A DNA stretch of 64,000 nucleotides from Streptosporangium saharense (GCF_014203715.1 NZ_JACHJP010000002.1:1-64000), one strand, 5' to 3'. Shown: positions 43,920 through 52,662, numbered from the stretch's first letter. Notes: a model not told the origin generated them from the letters alone. Numbers and translations: made by a program.

Positions 43920-44527
43920 GCCAGGCCCGCCTTCTCGAAGTGCTTGCGCATCAGCCGCAGGCCGAGAAGCCCGCCGAGCAGGCCGAAGAGGATCGTGGAC
44001 ACGTCGAACGCGATCAGCACCGCCGGGGACATCAGCGCCTGCATCTGACTGATGTACTCGGCTCCCATCATCTGCATCGCGGGATCGGCGTAGTACCCCT
44101 CGCGGTCGTAGAAGATCGGCATCACGGGCCCGACGAACCAGACGGAGTAGACGGCGTAGGCGAGCACGCTCAGGCGGCGGGAGCCGTACCGGCCCGCCCA
44201 GATGATCACCTCGGCGACCAGCCCGCACACAATGCTGATCACGAAGCTGACCAGCGGATGCCCGGTGAGCACGAGGAGCCCGGCGGTGACGATCGCGAAG
44301 ATCGTGACCATGCCCGCGTGGCGCACCCGGGTGAGGAACAGCATGAACGGGATGCCCCCTGCCACGATGCTCGCCACGAAGGCGACCAGCATGACGGTCG
44401 GGTTGATGAACCCGAGCATGTTGATACCGAACACGATGACGAGGTAGAGGGCGCCGAAGACGCCGATGTTGATGAGGTCCTTCGGGCTCATGCGTACGTC
44501 GAGACGGCGCTCAACCGGAGTGGTCAC
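43916..44527 (-). CDS. ECF substrate-binding (S) component, MptD/Trep_Strep type
   Basis: 203 residues. After a short basic N-terminus, KDLINIGVFGALYLVIVFGI opens a six-helix membrane protein. PTVMLVAFVASIVAGGIPFM and a central SVWFVGPVMPIFYDREGYY loop, ending LLGLRLMRKHFEKAG, match the Trep_Strep/MptD family of putative S components. Substrate not established; these sit next to ABC exporter-fold pairs in several Gram-positive metal or siderophore loci. GTG start overlaps the ABC gene stop. Confidence 0.88.
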   Translation of the reverse strand: MTTPVERRLDVRMSPKDLINIGVFGALYLVIVFGINMLGFINPTVMLVAFVASIVAGGIPFMLFLTRVRHAGMVTIFAIVTAGLLVLTGHPLVSFVISIVCGLVAEVIIWAGRYGSRRLSVLAYAVYSVWFVGPVMPIFYDREGYYADPAMQMMGAEYISQMQALMSPAVLIAFDVSTILFGLLGGLLGLRLMRKHFEKAGLA

Positions 44528-46281
44528 GGGGTTCCTTTCGTGGCGAGTTGCCAGCCGCGGGCACGGACCCGCTCGTTCCAGAAGCGGGCGTACGTGCCCC
44601 CGGCGGCGAGTAGTGCGTCGTGGTCGCCGTGCTCGGTGATCCGTCCCCGGTCGAGGACGAGGATGCGGTCGGCGGCGACCACGGTGGACAGTCGGTGGGC
44701 GACGACGATGACGGTGCGGTCCCGGGCGAGCTCGGCGATCGCGTCGGCGACGGCGGCCTCGTTGGCCGGGTCGAGTGCGGCGGTCGCCTCGTCGAGCAGC
44801 ACGATGGGGGCGTCCTTGAGCAGGGCGCGGGCGATCGAGACGCGTTGCCTCTCTCCGCCGGACAGGGTGGATCCGCCCTCGCCGACGCGGGTGTGCCAGC
44901 CGTCGGGGAGGCGTTCGACGACCTCGTCGAGGCGGGTGACGCGGGCGACCCGGTCGAGGTCGGCGTCGCTCGCGTCCGGGGCGGCCATGCGGAGGTTGTC
45001 GGCGATCGTGCCCTCGAACAGGTAGACGTCCTGGAACACCTGCGCCGTCAGGCGGGAGACCCCGGCGCTGCCGAGTTCGCGGACGTCGTGGCCACCGACG
45101 CTGATCGTGCCCTCGTCGGCGTCGAAGAAGCGGCCGACGAGTTTGAGCAGGGTGCTCTTGCCCGCGCCGGACGGTCCCACGACGGCGGTGAAGCTGCCCG
45201 ACGGGATCGTCACGTCGATCCCGTCGATGACCACCGGGCCGTCGTCGTAGCCGAAGCGCACGCCGCGGAGCTCGATGTCGGAGCCCGCGGGTTCTGCGGG
45301 GCTGACCGGTTCCGGCAGCGGCGGTACGGCGAGCAGCGCGCGCACCCGGCCGATGGCGTCGGCGTTGACCTGCACGTGCCCCGCGAGCTCGCCGAGTTGC
45401 GAGATCGGGTCCAGCATGCGGAGGGTGACGATCAGCACGCCGATCATGACCGGGACCGTGATGGCGCTCTGCAGGGTGAGGGCGACCGCGAGGGCGATGA
45501 CGGCGGTGACGACCAGTTGCAGGGTGCCGAAGAAGGCGATCAACCCCCATGCTCCACGGATCGTGAGCCGCGACTGGGAGCCCTGCTGGCGGACCAGGGA
45601 GTCCTCCAGCGTGCCCAGCTCCGGCCGGTCGAGCACACCGTAGGCGCGCAGCGTCGGCTGCTGGCGGGCGTACTCGATGATGCGGGACGCGGTCACGCCG
45701 ATGTCGTGCTCGTAGTCGTCGTCGTTGCGGCGCACGATCACCATGAGCAGCCGCAGCGCCAGCGCGCACAGCACCGCTCCGGCGGTGAAGGCGACGCCGA
45801 TCCGCCAGTCGAGGAGGAAACTACCGACGATCATGGTGGCCGGGGCGGTCAGGCCGACCACGACGTGGCGCAGCAGGTGCGCGGGGATGTTGGCCACGTC
45901 CATGGTGCCCTTGCCGAGCATCCTGCCGATCGGCCCGGTACGGTCACCGCGGAACCAGCCGATCGGCAGCGTGGCGAGGTGGTTGCCGATCCGCTCGTGG
46001 AAGCTCGTCAGGACGTCCGTCCCGACGAGATAGCCGAGCGACGTGCTCCAGGCGAGCAGCACGTGATGTACGGCTACCGCCGCGACGATCGCCCCCAGCC
46101 AGAGCCAGAACCGGCTCCAGTTGACGGGCGGGCTCACGAGGGTGGCGATCAACGGGGCCACGAAGAGGAACCCCAGCCCCTGCAGGACACCCTGTGCCGC
46201 CTGGGCGGCGAGCATGACGCGCAGGTGCCTGCGGCCGCGCGCGTCCAGCAGCTCGGACAGGTATCGGATCATGGCGATCAT
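44524..46281 (-). CDS. ABC half-transporter, exporter fold (second of pair)
   Basis: 585 residues: a six-helix exporter-type membrane domain (1-310) including LGYLVGTDVLTSFHERIGNH and LPIGWFRGDRTGPIGRML, then an ATPase domain with Walker A GPSGAGKST, signature LSGGERQR, Walker B IVLLDEATAALD and H-switch VVAHRLST. The pairing of two such half-transporters next to metal-regulated genes is that of YbtPQ/IrtAB, exporter-shaped proteins that import metallophores. Start TGATG overlaps the previous stop. Confidence 0.9.
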   Translation of the reverse strand: MIAMIRYLSELLDARGRRHLRVMLAAQAAQGVLQGLGFLFVAPLIATLVSPPVNWSRFWLWLGAIVAAVAVHHVLLAWSTSLGYLVGTDVLTSFHERIGNHLATLPIGWFRGDRTGPIGRMLGKGTMDVANIPAHLLRHVVVGLTAPATMIVGSFLLDWRIGVAFTAGAVLCALALRLLMVIVRRNDDDYEHDIGVTASRIIEYARQQPTLRAYGVLDRPELGTLEDSLVRQQGSQSRLTIRGAWGLIAFFGTLQLVVTAVIALAVALTLQSAITVPVMIGVLIVTLRMLDPISQLGELAGHVQVNADAIGRVRALLAVPPLPEPVSPAEPAGSDIELRGVRFGYDDGPVVIDGIDVTIPSGSFTAVVGPSGAGKSTLLKLVGRFFDADEGTISVGGHDVRELGSAGVSRLTAQVFQDVYLFEGTIADNLRMAAPDASDADLDRVARVTRLDEVVERLPDGWHTRVGEGGSTLSGGERQRVSIARALLKDAPIVLLDEATAALDPANEAAVADAIAELARDRTVIVVAHRLSTVVAADRILVLDRGRITEHGDHDALLAAGGTYARFWNERVRARGWQLATKGTP

Positions 46282-47795
46282 CAGCGCGTCTCCATCTCCG
46301 TGCCGGCGTCCTCGCGGGCGCGCTGGTCGTGCTCCCACAGCCGCGCGTAGAGCCCGTCGCGGACCAGTAGTTCCTCGTGCCGTCCCTGCTCGGCCACGCG
46401 GCCGCCGTCGAGCACGACGATCCGGTCCGCGCCCCGGACGGTGCTCAGCCGGTGCGCGATGACCAGCACGGTGCGGTCGCGCGCGACCTCGCTGAGCGCG
46501 TCCTGGATGCGGGCCTCGTTCTCCGGGTCGGCGCTCGCGGTGGCCTCGTCGAGGACGAGCACCGGCCGGTCGGCGAGGATCGCCCTGGCGACGCACACCC
46601 GCTGCCGCTCGCCCCCGGACAGTTCGGCGTCCTCACCGACCACGGAGTCCAGGCCGCGAGGAAGCTCGTCCAGCCGGTCCAGGATCTGCGCCTTGGCCGC
46701 TGCCGCGCGGACGGCCGCCTCGTCGGCGTCCGGACGTGCCAGGCGGATGTTGTCCCGGACGCTCATGTGCAGCAGCGCCGAGTCCTGGAACACGAACGCC
46801 ACGTGCCGGTACAGCTCGGCGGGGTCGATGTGCCGCAGATCGACCCCGTACAGCTGTACCGAGCCCTGCTGCGGGTCGTCGAAGCGGGGCAGCAGCTTGG
46901 CCAGCGTGGACTTGCCCGACCCGGACGGGCCGACCAGCGCGGTGATCGTGCCGCGTTCGAGGTCGAGGTCGACGCCGTCCAGCGCCACCGTGTCGCCGTA
47001 GGCGAAGCGGACCCCGCGCATCCTGACCACCGGGCCGGGGGCGTTCTGGTCGGGCGTGATCGGGTCGGCCGGGACGGGCAGCTCCGGGCTGGAGAGCACC
47101 TCGCGGATGCCGCGGGCCACGCTCAGCGCCGTGACCAGCGGGTGCACCGACATCATGACCGTCATCAGCCCCGCGGTGGTGACCGTACCGAACACGAGGA
47201 ACGCGATGAGGTCCTCCACCGGCAGCCAACCGGCCGCGGTGAACGCTCCTCCCGCGGACGCCATGACGACGAGCACGCTGGGTGGCGAGAGAAGGATCTC
47301 CGCGATGACGCTCGCCACGCTCGTCGCCCTCGCCCAGTCCAGGAAGAACCGCGCGAAGCTGCGCGACACCTCCTGGAAGCGGCGGCTGGCGACGCCGGGG
47401 GTGCCGAACGCCTTGACGACGCCGATGCCGTTGACGAACTCGACCGCGGCTCCGCTGAGCCGGGTCAGCCACTCCATGAACTCCGGGTACTTCGTCCCGG
47501 CGCCGGCCATCGCCCGCTGGTACATGGCCAGACCGGCGACGATGGGCAGGAGGCTGACCAGCGCCATCCGCCAGTCAACGGCGAGAAGGTAGACGATCGC
47601 CACCACGGGCGGGACCGCGGCGGCGGTGACCTCCACCACGGAATGGGCGATGAGCTGGTGGAGCGCCGCGACGTCGTCCTCGACGGTCTTCTTCACGGTG
47701 CCCGAGTTGCGGTCGGTGAACCAGCCGAGGGGCAGCCTGCGCAACTTGACCAGGAGATCGCGGCGGATGCCGAAAGACACCCGGATGTCGGCCAC
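46281..47795 (-). CDS. ABC half-transporter, exporter fold (first of pair, 5' end damaged)
   Basis: 504 residues from a GTG at 47795. ATPase part intact: GPSGSGKST, LSGGERQR, LVLDEATASAD, IAHRLST. The membrane part begins abruptly at the segment ADIRVSFGIRRDLLVKLRRL (equivalent to the end of helix 2 in its partner), so helix 1 and most of helix 2 are absent from this frame. Helix 1 lies just upstream in another frame (47796-47941). A deletion of roughly 35 codons with loss of frame is the simplest reading. The product may be non-functional. Confidence 0.75.
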   Translation of the reverse strand: MADIRVSFGIRRDLLVKLRRLPLGWFTDRNSGTVKKTVEDDVAALHQLIAHSVVEVTAAAVPPVVAIVYLLAVDWRMALVSLLPIVAGLAMYQRAMAGAGTKYPEFMEWLTRLSGAAVEFVNGIGVVKAFGTPGVASRRFQEVSRSFARFFLDWARATSVASVIAEILLSPPSVLVVMASAGGAFTAAGWLPVEDLIAFLVFGTVTTAGLMTVMMSVHPLVTALSVARGIREVLSSPELPVPADPITPDQNAPGPVVRMRGVRFAYGDTVALDGVDLDLERGTITALVGPSGSGKSTLAKLLPRFDDPQQGSVQLYGVDLRHIDPAELYRHVAFVFQDSALLHMSVRDNIRLARPDADEAAVRAAAAKAQILDRLDELPRGLDSVVGEDAELSGGERQRVCVARAILADRPVLVLDEATASADPENEARIQDALSEVARDRTVLVIAHRLSTVRGADRIVVLDGGRVAEQGRHEELLVRDGLYARLWEHDQRAREDAGTEMETR

Positions 47796-47941
47796 AGCCG
47801 TCGGCTGATCTCCACCACGGCGACCAGCGGCGCCATTCCGGCCAGCGCGCTGACGGCGGTCAGGACGCCGCAGCCGATCAGAGTGGCGCGGGCGGGGGCC
47901 AGCACCGAAGGCGCCCGCAGCGCGGGCAACACCGTGGACAT
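47796..47941 (-). pseudogene. Displaced N-terminus of the damaged ABC gene
   Basis: ATG 47941 starts LPALRAPSVLAPARATLIGC, then VLTAVSALAGMAPLVAVVEI: a good first transmembrane helix of an ABC exporter-fold protein. It continues out of frame with the ABC gene at 47795 and would terminate 100 bases later. This is the original start of that gene. Confidence 0.65.
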
Positions 47942-47987
47942 GTCTGATCCTTCACGACAGAGAACGACGATCCGCCCACACTATTGC

Positions 47988-47998
47988 GTACTAAGTAC
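47988..47998. promoter_or_regulatory. Palindrome, probable TetR operator
   Basis: GTACTAAGTAC, a perfect 5-bp inverted repeat with a one-base centre, in the 120-bp divergent promoter between the ABC operon and the TetR gene at 48062. Such AGTAC-rich sites are common TetR operators. Confidence 0.5.
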
Positions 47999-48006
47999 AC
48001 GTAAGC

Positions 48007-48025
48007 AAGGTTAGGCTTACCTTAA
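48007..48025. promoter_or_regulatory. Iron-box-like site (IdeR/DmdR type)
   Basis: AAGGTTAGGCTTACCTTAA closely follows the 19-bp actinobacterial iron box (consensus TTAGGTTAGGCTCACCTAA), matching most positions and keeping the AAGGT/ACCTT dyad. It lies upstream of the ABC/ECF operon and just before the TetR gene. Confidence 0.7.
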
Positions 48026-48061
48026 TCTTTTCCCGGGTGGGGTGCCACTACAGTTGAGGGA

Positions 48062-48691
48062 ATGGTCACCCGGACGAGCTCCAGCGGACGCCGCCAGTTC
48101 CTCACCCGCGGGATCGTCGTGGCCGCCGGACGGCGGGTCGCCGAGTCGGAGGGCGTCGACGGGCTGACCATCCGTCGGGTGGCCGCCGAGCTGGGCGCGG
48201 CCCCCATGGCGATCTACCGGCACGTCAAGGACAAGCAGGAGCTCATCCTGGCGCTGCTGGAGGACGTGGCGAAGGGGCTGCCCCCGCTGCCCGAGGACGA
48301 GGGGACGCCGCAGGAACGGATCGTGGCCGCGTTCGTCTCCGTGGACGCCTATCTCGCCCAGCACGTGTGGGTCGTGGAGATCCTGCGGCAGGGCGAGCTG
48401 TTCGCACCGCGCGCCGCCGCCCTGTTCATGTGGACCCTGGACCGGTTCGGCGAACTCGGCCTGGACGACCACCGGGCGACCGACGCGTACGCGAAGCTGT
48501 GGTGGTACGTCCTCGGCCACCTGTGCTACCTGCCGGGAGTCGCCCCCGAACGGCGCGCCGCCCGTGAGGAACTGCTGAGCTCCTCGGTGGCCGACCCAGA
48601 ACGGGCCCGCCGGGCGGTCCGCTCCTTCGACCATGAGGCCGCCTTCCTGGGCGGACTCCAGACCCTGGTGGACGCCCTCAGTCGCCCTTGA
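48062..48691 (+). CDS. TetR-family regulator, divergent from the ABC/ECF operon
   Basis: 209 residues. Helix-turn-helix VAESEGVDGLTIRRVAAELG then AAPMAIYRHVKDKQEL (about 27-62), with a C-terminal TetR_C_1-like domain (LFMWTLDRFGELGLDDHRAT). It shares a promoter region, holding an iron box and a palindrome, with the transport operon. Its 3' end overlaps that of the next, convergent TetR gene by 14 bp. Confidence 0.92.
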   Translation: MVTRTSSSGRRQFLTRGIVVAAGRRVAESEGVDGLTIRRVAAELGAAPMAIYRHVKDKQELILALLEDVAKGLPPLPEDEGTPQERIVAAFVSVDAYLAQHVWVVEILRQGELFAPRAAALFMWTLDRFGELGLDDHRATDAYAKLWWYVLGHLCYLPGVAPERRAAREELLSSSVADPERARRAVRSFDHEAAFLGGLQTLVDALSRP

Positions 48692-49364
48692 TGTGGAGGG
48701 CGGCGATGCCGGTGAGGACAAGGTTGACGCCGGTGAGGAACTGCTCGCGGTCGTCGTGCTCGCGCATCTGGTCCGCGATGGCCCGCATGAACGGGTAGTC
48801 GTCGGGATCGAGGTCCCGCCACGCCCTGGAGGCGGTGGCGAGGAACTCGGCCCGGTCCACCTCGAAACCGTCGGCGCGCTGGGAGGTCTGGGCGGTGGCG
48901 CCGAGGACGTAGTGGACCAGCGTCGAGGTCGTGGTGAACCAGTCGTCCCGTGGCACTCCCAGCGCGCTGACCGGTCGGCCGACGCTTTCGAAGATCCGCA
49001 GTGTCACCGGCCCCCAGGGGTTGCGAATGAGCTGCGCCGCGAGCTGGGCGGCGAGCCACGGGTGCTCGGCGACCGCGTCGAACAGGCCGAGCGCGACGGC
49101 GCGGATCTCGTCCTGGGGGGCCACTTCGGCGGGCCGGGCCAGGGCGGTGGCGACGACGGCGTCGGCCGCGGCCTCAAGCAGCTCGTCCATGTTGCCGATG
49201 TGCCAGTAGATCGCGCCTGACCCGGTGGCCAGGCGGCCGGTCAGCGCCCGGACCGTCAGGGCGTCCTTCCCCGACGCGTCCAGCAGCTCGACTGCGGTCT
49301 CGACGATGCGCTCCCGGGTGAGCACCTGCCTGCGGCGCTGTGACTGATGTGTCCGTACGGCCAT
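48678..49364 (-). CDS. TetR-family repressor
   Basis: 228 residues from ATG 49364 (49373 also possible). Helix-turn-helix IVETAVELLDASGKDALTVR then LATGSGAIYWHIGNMDELLE. C-terminal domain of the TetR_C_1/GntR-like group (IFESVGRPVSALGVPRDDWF). Divergent from the flavin monooxygenase gene at 49457, with two copies of a 17-bp palindrome between them. Confidence 0.92.
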   Translation of the reverse strand: MAVRTHQSQRRRQVLTRERIVETAVELLDASGKDALTVRALTGRLATGSGAIYWHIGNMDELLEAAADAVVATALARPAEVAPQDEIRAVALGLFDAVAEHPWLAAQLAAQLIRNPWGPVTLRIFESVGRPVSALGVPRDDWFTTTSTLVHYVLGATAQTSQRADGFEVDRAEFLATASRAWRDLDPDDYPFMRAIADQMREHDDREQFLTGVNLVLTGIAALHIKGD

Positions 49365-49402
49365 GCCTGGCATTCTGGCACGCTCTGGAGCGGCGATCCA
49401 AT

Positions 49403-49438
49403 ATGGAGTAGCGTTCCATGATTGGAGCGATGCTCCAT
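49403..49438. promoter_or_regulatory. Two tandem TetR operator palindromes
   Basis: Site 1 (49403-49419) has ATGGA ... TCCAT arms; site 2 (49422-49438) has TGGAGC, GAT, GCTCCA. Aligned, both follow NTGGAG-N6-TCCAT. They fill the gap between the divergent TetR and monooxygenase starts, the second ending 6 bp before the monooxygenase ribosome site. Confidence 0.65.
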
Positions 49439-49456
49439 AAACCAAGGAGGCTCGTC

Positions 49457-51001
49457 ATGTACGACGTGGTGATCGTGGGCGCCGGTCCGGTGGGCCTGTT
49501 CCTCGCCGGTGAACTCGCGCTGGCGAACCGCTCGGTCCTGGTCCTGGAACGGGACCGGGAGCCGACCTCGCCATGGAAGGCGCTCCCGCTCGGACTGCGG
49601 GGCCTGAACGCCGGATCGGTCGAGGCGTTCCACCGCAGGGGAATGCTGGAAGAGCTGCTGAAGGCCTCGGGCGCCGACGGGACGCGCCGTGACGTGAGCC
49701 ATTTCGCGGGCATGCGGCTCGACCCGGCCAACATCGACGCCGCCGCCCTCCCGTTCCTGCTGCCCGGTCCGGCGATGGGTGGCGTCATGACCAGCCTCGA
49801 CGCGGTTGGAACCGTACTGGCCGAGCGGGCGGTCAGGCTCGGCGCGCGGATCCTGCGGGGCGTTCCCGTCGAGGCCGTGACCCAGGACGGCGAAACCGTC
49901 GTCGCACGGGCAGGCGGGCACGACCACCGGGCACGCTGGCTCGTGGGCTGCGACGGTGGACGCAGCACGGTGCGCCAGCTGGCGGGCTTCGACTTCGTCG
50001 GCACCGAACCGCTGTTCACCGGCTACGTCGCCCACGTCACCTTTGCCGATCCGCGGAAGCTGAACCCGGGCTTCAACCTGACACCGACTGGCATGTACCT
50101 GCGGACGCCCTTCGAGGGGCATCTGGGCATGATGGACTTCGACGGCGGCGCCTTCGACCGCTCGCGGCCGCTGACGCGCGAGCACCTCCAGACGGTCCTG
50201 CGCCGGGTCTCCGGCACCGACGCGACACTCACCGAGGTCCATCTCGCCTCCAGCTTCACCGACCGCGCGATGCAGACCACGACCTACCGGAACTGCCGCG
50301 TCCTGCTCGCCGGTGACGCCGCCCACATCCACTCCCCGCTCGGCGGCCAGGGACTCAACCTCGGCATCGGCGACGCCATGAACCTCGGCTGGAAACTCGC
50401 CGCCACCCTCAACGGCACCGCACCGGACGGCCTGCTCGACACCTACACCGCAGAACGACACCCCGTCGGCGCGGCGATCCTCGACTGGTCACGCGCCCAG
50501 GTCGCGACCATGAACCCCGGCCCCAACGCCCCGGCCCTGCGGCGGCTGGTTCACGATTTGCTCGACACCCGCGACGGGACCACCCACGTGTTCCGCAGCA
50601 CCTCGGGACTTTTCCACAGCTACGACCTGGGCGACGACCAGCCGCTCGTCGGCCGGACCGCCCCGGACTTCCGTCTCGCCGACGGCACCCGCCTCGGCGA
50701 CCTGCTGCGCGAAGGGCGCGGCGTCGTACTCGACCTCACCACCGACCGTCGCCTGCACGACGCGGCGACGGACTGGAAGGACCGCATCCGCTACGCGGCC
50801 GGGCCGGTGAGCGACGATCTCGGATTCGGCGCCCTGCTGGTCCGGCCCGACGGCATCGTCGCCTGGGCAGACGGCCACGACCCCGACCACGAGGCGTTCC
50901 GGCACGCCGCCACCCGCTGGTTCGGCGACCCGCGACCGGTGGCCGCGGATGAGGTTGATGGCGATGCCGTACGGCCATGGCAACGCATCGGGGGTGTGTG
51001 A
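49457..51001 (+). CDS. FAD-dependent aromatic monooxygenase (rifampicin/polyketide hydroxylase type)
   Basis: 514 residues from ATG 49457 with AAGGAGG at 49444-49450. Motifs: G8-A-G-P-V-G, ARWLVGCDGGRSTVRQLAGF, and RVLLAGDAAHIHSPLGGQGL then NLGIGDAMNLGWKLAATLNG. After the catalytic part a thioredoxin-like C-terminal domain (from about 400) is present, as in large group A hydroxylases. Substrates of such enzymes are aromatic drugs or polyketides; with a divergent TetR this suggests inducible drug modification. Confidence 0.9.
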   Translation: MYDVVIVGAGPVGLFLAGELALANRSVLVLERDREPTSPWKALPLGLRGLNAGSVEAFHRRGMLEELLKASGADGTRRDVSHFAGMRLDPANIDAAALPFLLPGPAMGGVMTSLDAVGTVLAERAVRLGARILRGVPVEAVTQDGETVVARAGGHDHRARWLVGCDGGRSTVRQLAGFDFVGTEPLFTGYVAHVTFADPRKLNPGFNLTPTGMYLRTPFEGHLGMMDFDGGAFDRSRPLTREHLQTVLRRVSGTDATLTEVHLASSFTDRAMQTTTYRNCRVLLAGDAAHIHSPLGGQGLNLGIGDAMNLGWKLAATLNGTAPDGLLDTYTAERHPVGAAILDWSRAQVATMNPGPNAPALRRLVHDLLDTRDGTTHVFRSTSGLFHSYDLGDDQPLVGRTAPDFRLADGTRLGDLLREGRGVVLDLTTDRRLHDAATDWKDRIRYAAGPVSDDLGFGALLVRPDGIVAWADGHDPDHEAFRHAATRWFGDPRPVAADEVDGDAVRPWQRIGGV

Positions 51002-51107
51002 CCCCACCCACTGGCGAGGCCGTATCGCCGGTGCCAGCGGTCGCGGACGCGTGGCCCGTGGAGGTCACGGCGCCTGACGATCTGTGGGTGCGGCTCGCAG
51101 TGATACG

Positions 51108-51968
51108 TCAGCGCCGCCTCAGCACGCCGACCAGGCTCGTGAGGCTGTCCTGGCCGTGACCCGCGGTGACACCCTGACGGAAGATCTCCAGGACGGCGGC
51201 GGGAAGTGAGCCGTCCACGCCGGACGCCTGCGCGGTGCGCAGCACGTGTTCCAGGCTCGCCACGCCCATGGAGATCCGGTCGACGTCCCCCGCGTGGTCA
51301 CCCGCGGTGATGCGCGGCGCGTAGAACTCCAGGAAGTAGCGCAGGTCCATGGTCCGCACCGCGTGCGGCAGAAAATCCCGCGCCGAGATCCCGTTGGCCT
51401 CCGCCACCGCCTGACCGTGCAGGTAGCCCGCCAGCGCCGTCCAGAACATGTCGATCCCGATCTGGTAGTACAGCGCCGCCAGTCCGGGGTCCTCACCGAG
51501 GTACTCAATCCCGGTCAGCACCTCCAGGGCGGTCCTGTGCCTCTCGATCACATCCTTTTGGCCGCTGTAGTAGGTCATGGCCTCGGGCGTGCCGATGCCA
51601 GGAGGCGGCACCTGCACCCCACCGCTGATCTGTACGGCCCCGCGCCCGGCCAGCCATGCGACCGCCTGGCGCGCCCTGTCCGGGGTGTCGGAGGTGAGGT
51701 TGACCAGCGTGCGTCCGGCCAGGGCGGACCCCGGGGCCCGGGCCAGGACGGCGTCCATCGCGTCGTAGTCGATCAGGCTCAGCACCACCAGTTCGTTGGC
51801 GGTGAGCGCCGTCTCCACGGTCTCCGCCCTCCTCGCGCCCCGCGCCACCAGCCCGTCCGCCCTGGCAGGCGTCCGGTTCCAGACGGTCACCTCGTAACCG
51901 CCGTCGAGATAGGCACCGGCCATGGCCTGTCCCATGGGGCCCAACCCGATCACCGTCACGGACTTCAT
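51108..51968 (-). CDS. NAD(P)-dependent imine-reductase-like oxidoreductase
   Basis: 286 residues from ATG 51968. N-terminal Rossmann domain with VTVIGLGPMGQAMAGAYLDG and VTVWNRTPARADGL (NADPH-specific loop), then a helical dimerisation domain (GLAALYYQIGIDMFWTALAG). ISGGVQVPPPGIG between them is the pattern of imine reductases, a branch of the beta-hydroxyacid dehydrogenases. Divergent from a TetR gene at 52060 with repeated operators between. Confidence 0.87.
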   Translation of the reverse strand: MKSVTVIGLGPMGQAMAGAYLDGGYEVTVWNRTPARADGLVARGARRAETVETALTANELVVLSLIDYDAMDAVLARAPGSALAGRTLVNLTSDTPDRARQAVAWLAGRGAVQISGGVQVPPPGIGTPEAMTYYSGQKDVIERHRTALEVLTGIEYLGEDPGLAALYYQIGIDMFWTALAGYLHGQAVAEANGISARDFLPHAVRTMDLRYFLEFYAPRITAGDHAGDVDRISMGVASLEHVLRTAQASGVDGSLPAAVLEIFRQGVTAGHGQDSLTSLVGVLRRR

Positions 51969-51988
51969 CCACGCACTCCTCGGTATTA

Positions 51989-52042
51989 GAACGAACGCTC
52001 TATCCAGAGGCACGCTAACACACGACTGGAACGAACGCTCTA
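51989..52042. promoter_or_regulatory. Two TetR operator copies, 40 bp apart
   Basis: GAACGAACGCTCTA occurs at 51989-52002 and again at 52029-52042, with exact 40-bp spacing. Each copy is an imperfect dyad (TAGAACG / CGCTCTA-like). They overlap the promoters of the reductase and TetR genes respectively. Confidence 0.75.
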
Positions 52043-52059
52043 CCTAGTACGATGGGGCC

Positions 52060-52641
52060 ATGCGGACCCAGCACGAGATCGGCACCCGGGAGCGGATCGT
52101 CCGTGCGACCTCCCGGCTGATGCAGCGACAGGGATACGAGGCGACGGGCCTCAAGCAGATCTCCCAGGAAGCCCGGGCCACGCTGGGCTCGGTCTACCAC
52201 TTCTTCCCCGGCGGCAAGCGGGAGCTGACGATCGAGGCGGTCCGCCACGGGGACAGGGAGTTCGCGGAGTTCCTGCACGCGGTGTTCGAGCGGGAAGACG
52301 ATCCGGCCACGGCGATCGTCGCCTGCACCCGCGACCTGGCCAAAGGACTACGGGAGTCCAACTGGCTGGACGGTTGCCCCGTCACCACCACGGCGCTGGA
52401 GAGCGCCGGCCGGGAGCCCGAGATCCAGCGGGCCGCGGAGGAGGCCTACGAGAACTGGCGCACGTTGGTCCGCGACAAGCTCACCCGCTCCGGCTTCGCC
52501 GACGACGTGGCGCACGACCTCGCCCACAGCGTGATCAACCTGCTGGAAGGCGCGGAGCTGTCGGCGCAGGTGTCCCAGAGCGAAGCCCCCCTGGAGATCG
52601 CCGGCAGGCACCTCGCACGGCTCGTCGACTCCTACCGATGA
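52060..52641 (+). CDS. TetR-family repressor (LmrA/YxaF-like)
   Basis: 193 residues. Helix-turn-helix RIVRATSRLMQRQGYEATGL then ATLGSVYHFFPGGKREL (about 13-53), with the Y-H-F-F-P-G-G-K variant and C-terminal domain (ESNWLDGCPVTTTALESAGR) characteristic of the LmrA/YxaF group. Divergent from the imine-reductase-like gene and, by its operator positions, its likely regulator. Confidence 0.92.
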   Translation: MRTQHEIGTRERIVRATSRLMQRQGYEATGLKQISQEARATLGSVYHFFPGGKRELTIEAVRHGDREFAEFLHAVFEREDDPATAIVACTRDLAKGLRESNWLDGCPVTTTALESAGREPEIQRAAEEAYENWRTLVRDKLTRSGFADDVAHDLAHSVINLLEGAELSAQVSQSEAPLEIAGRHLARLVDSYR

Positions 52642-52662
52642 ACACGATCGGTAGGTGACCCG

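Noticed and set aside
44620..47900. Long plus-strand frames opposite the two ABC genes
   Set aside because: They mirror codon third-position bias of the real genes and lack any motif.
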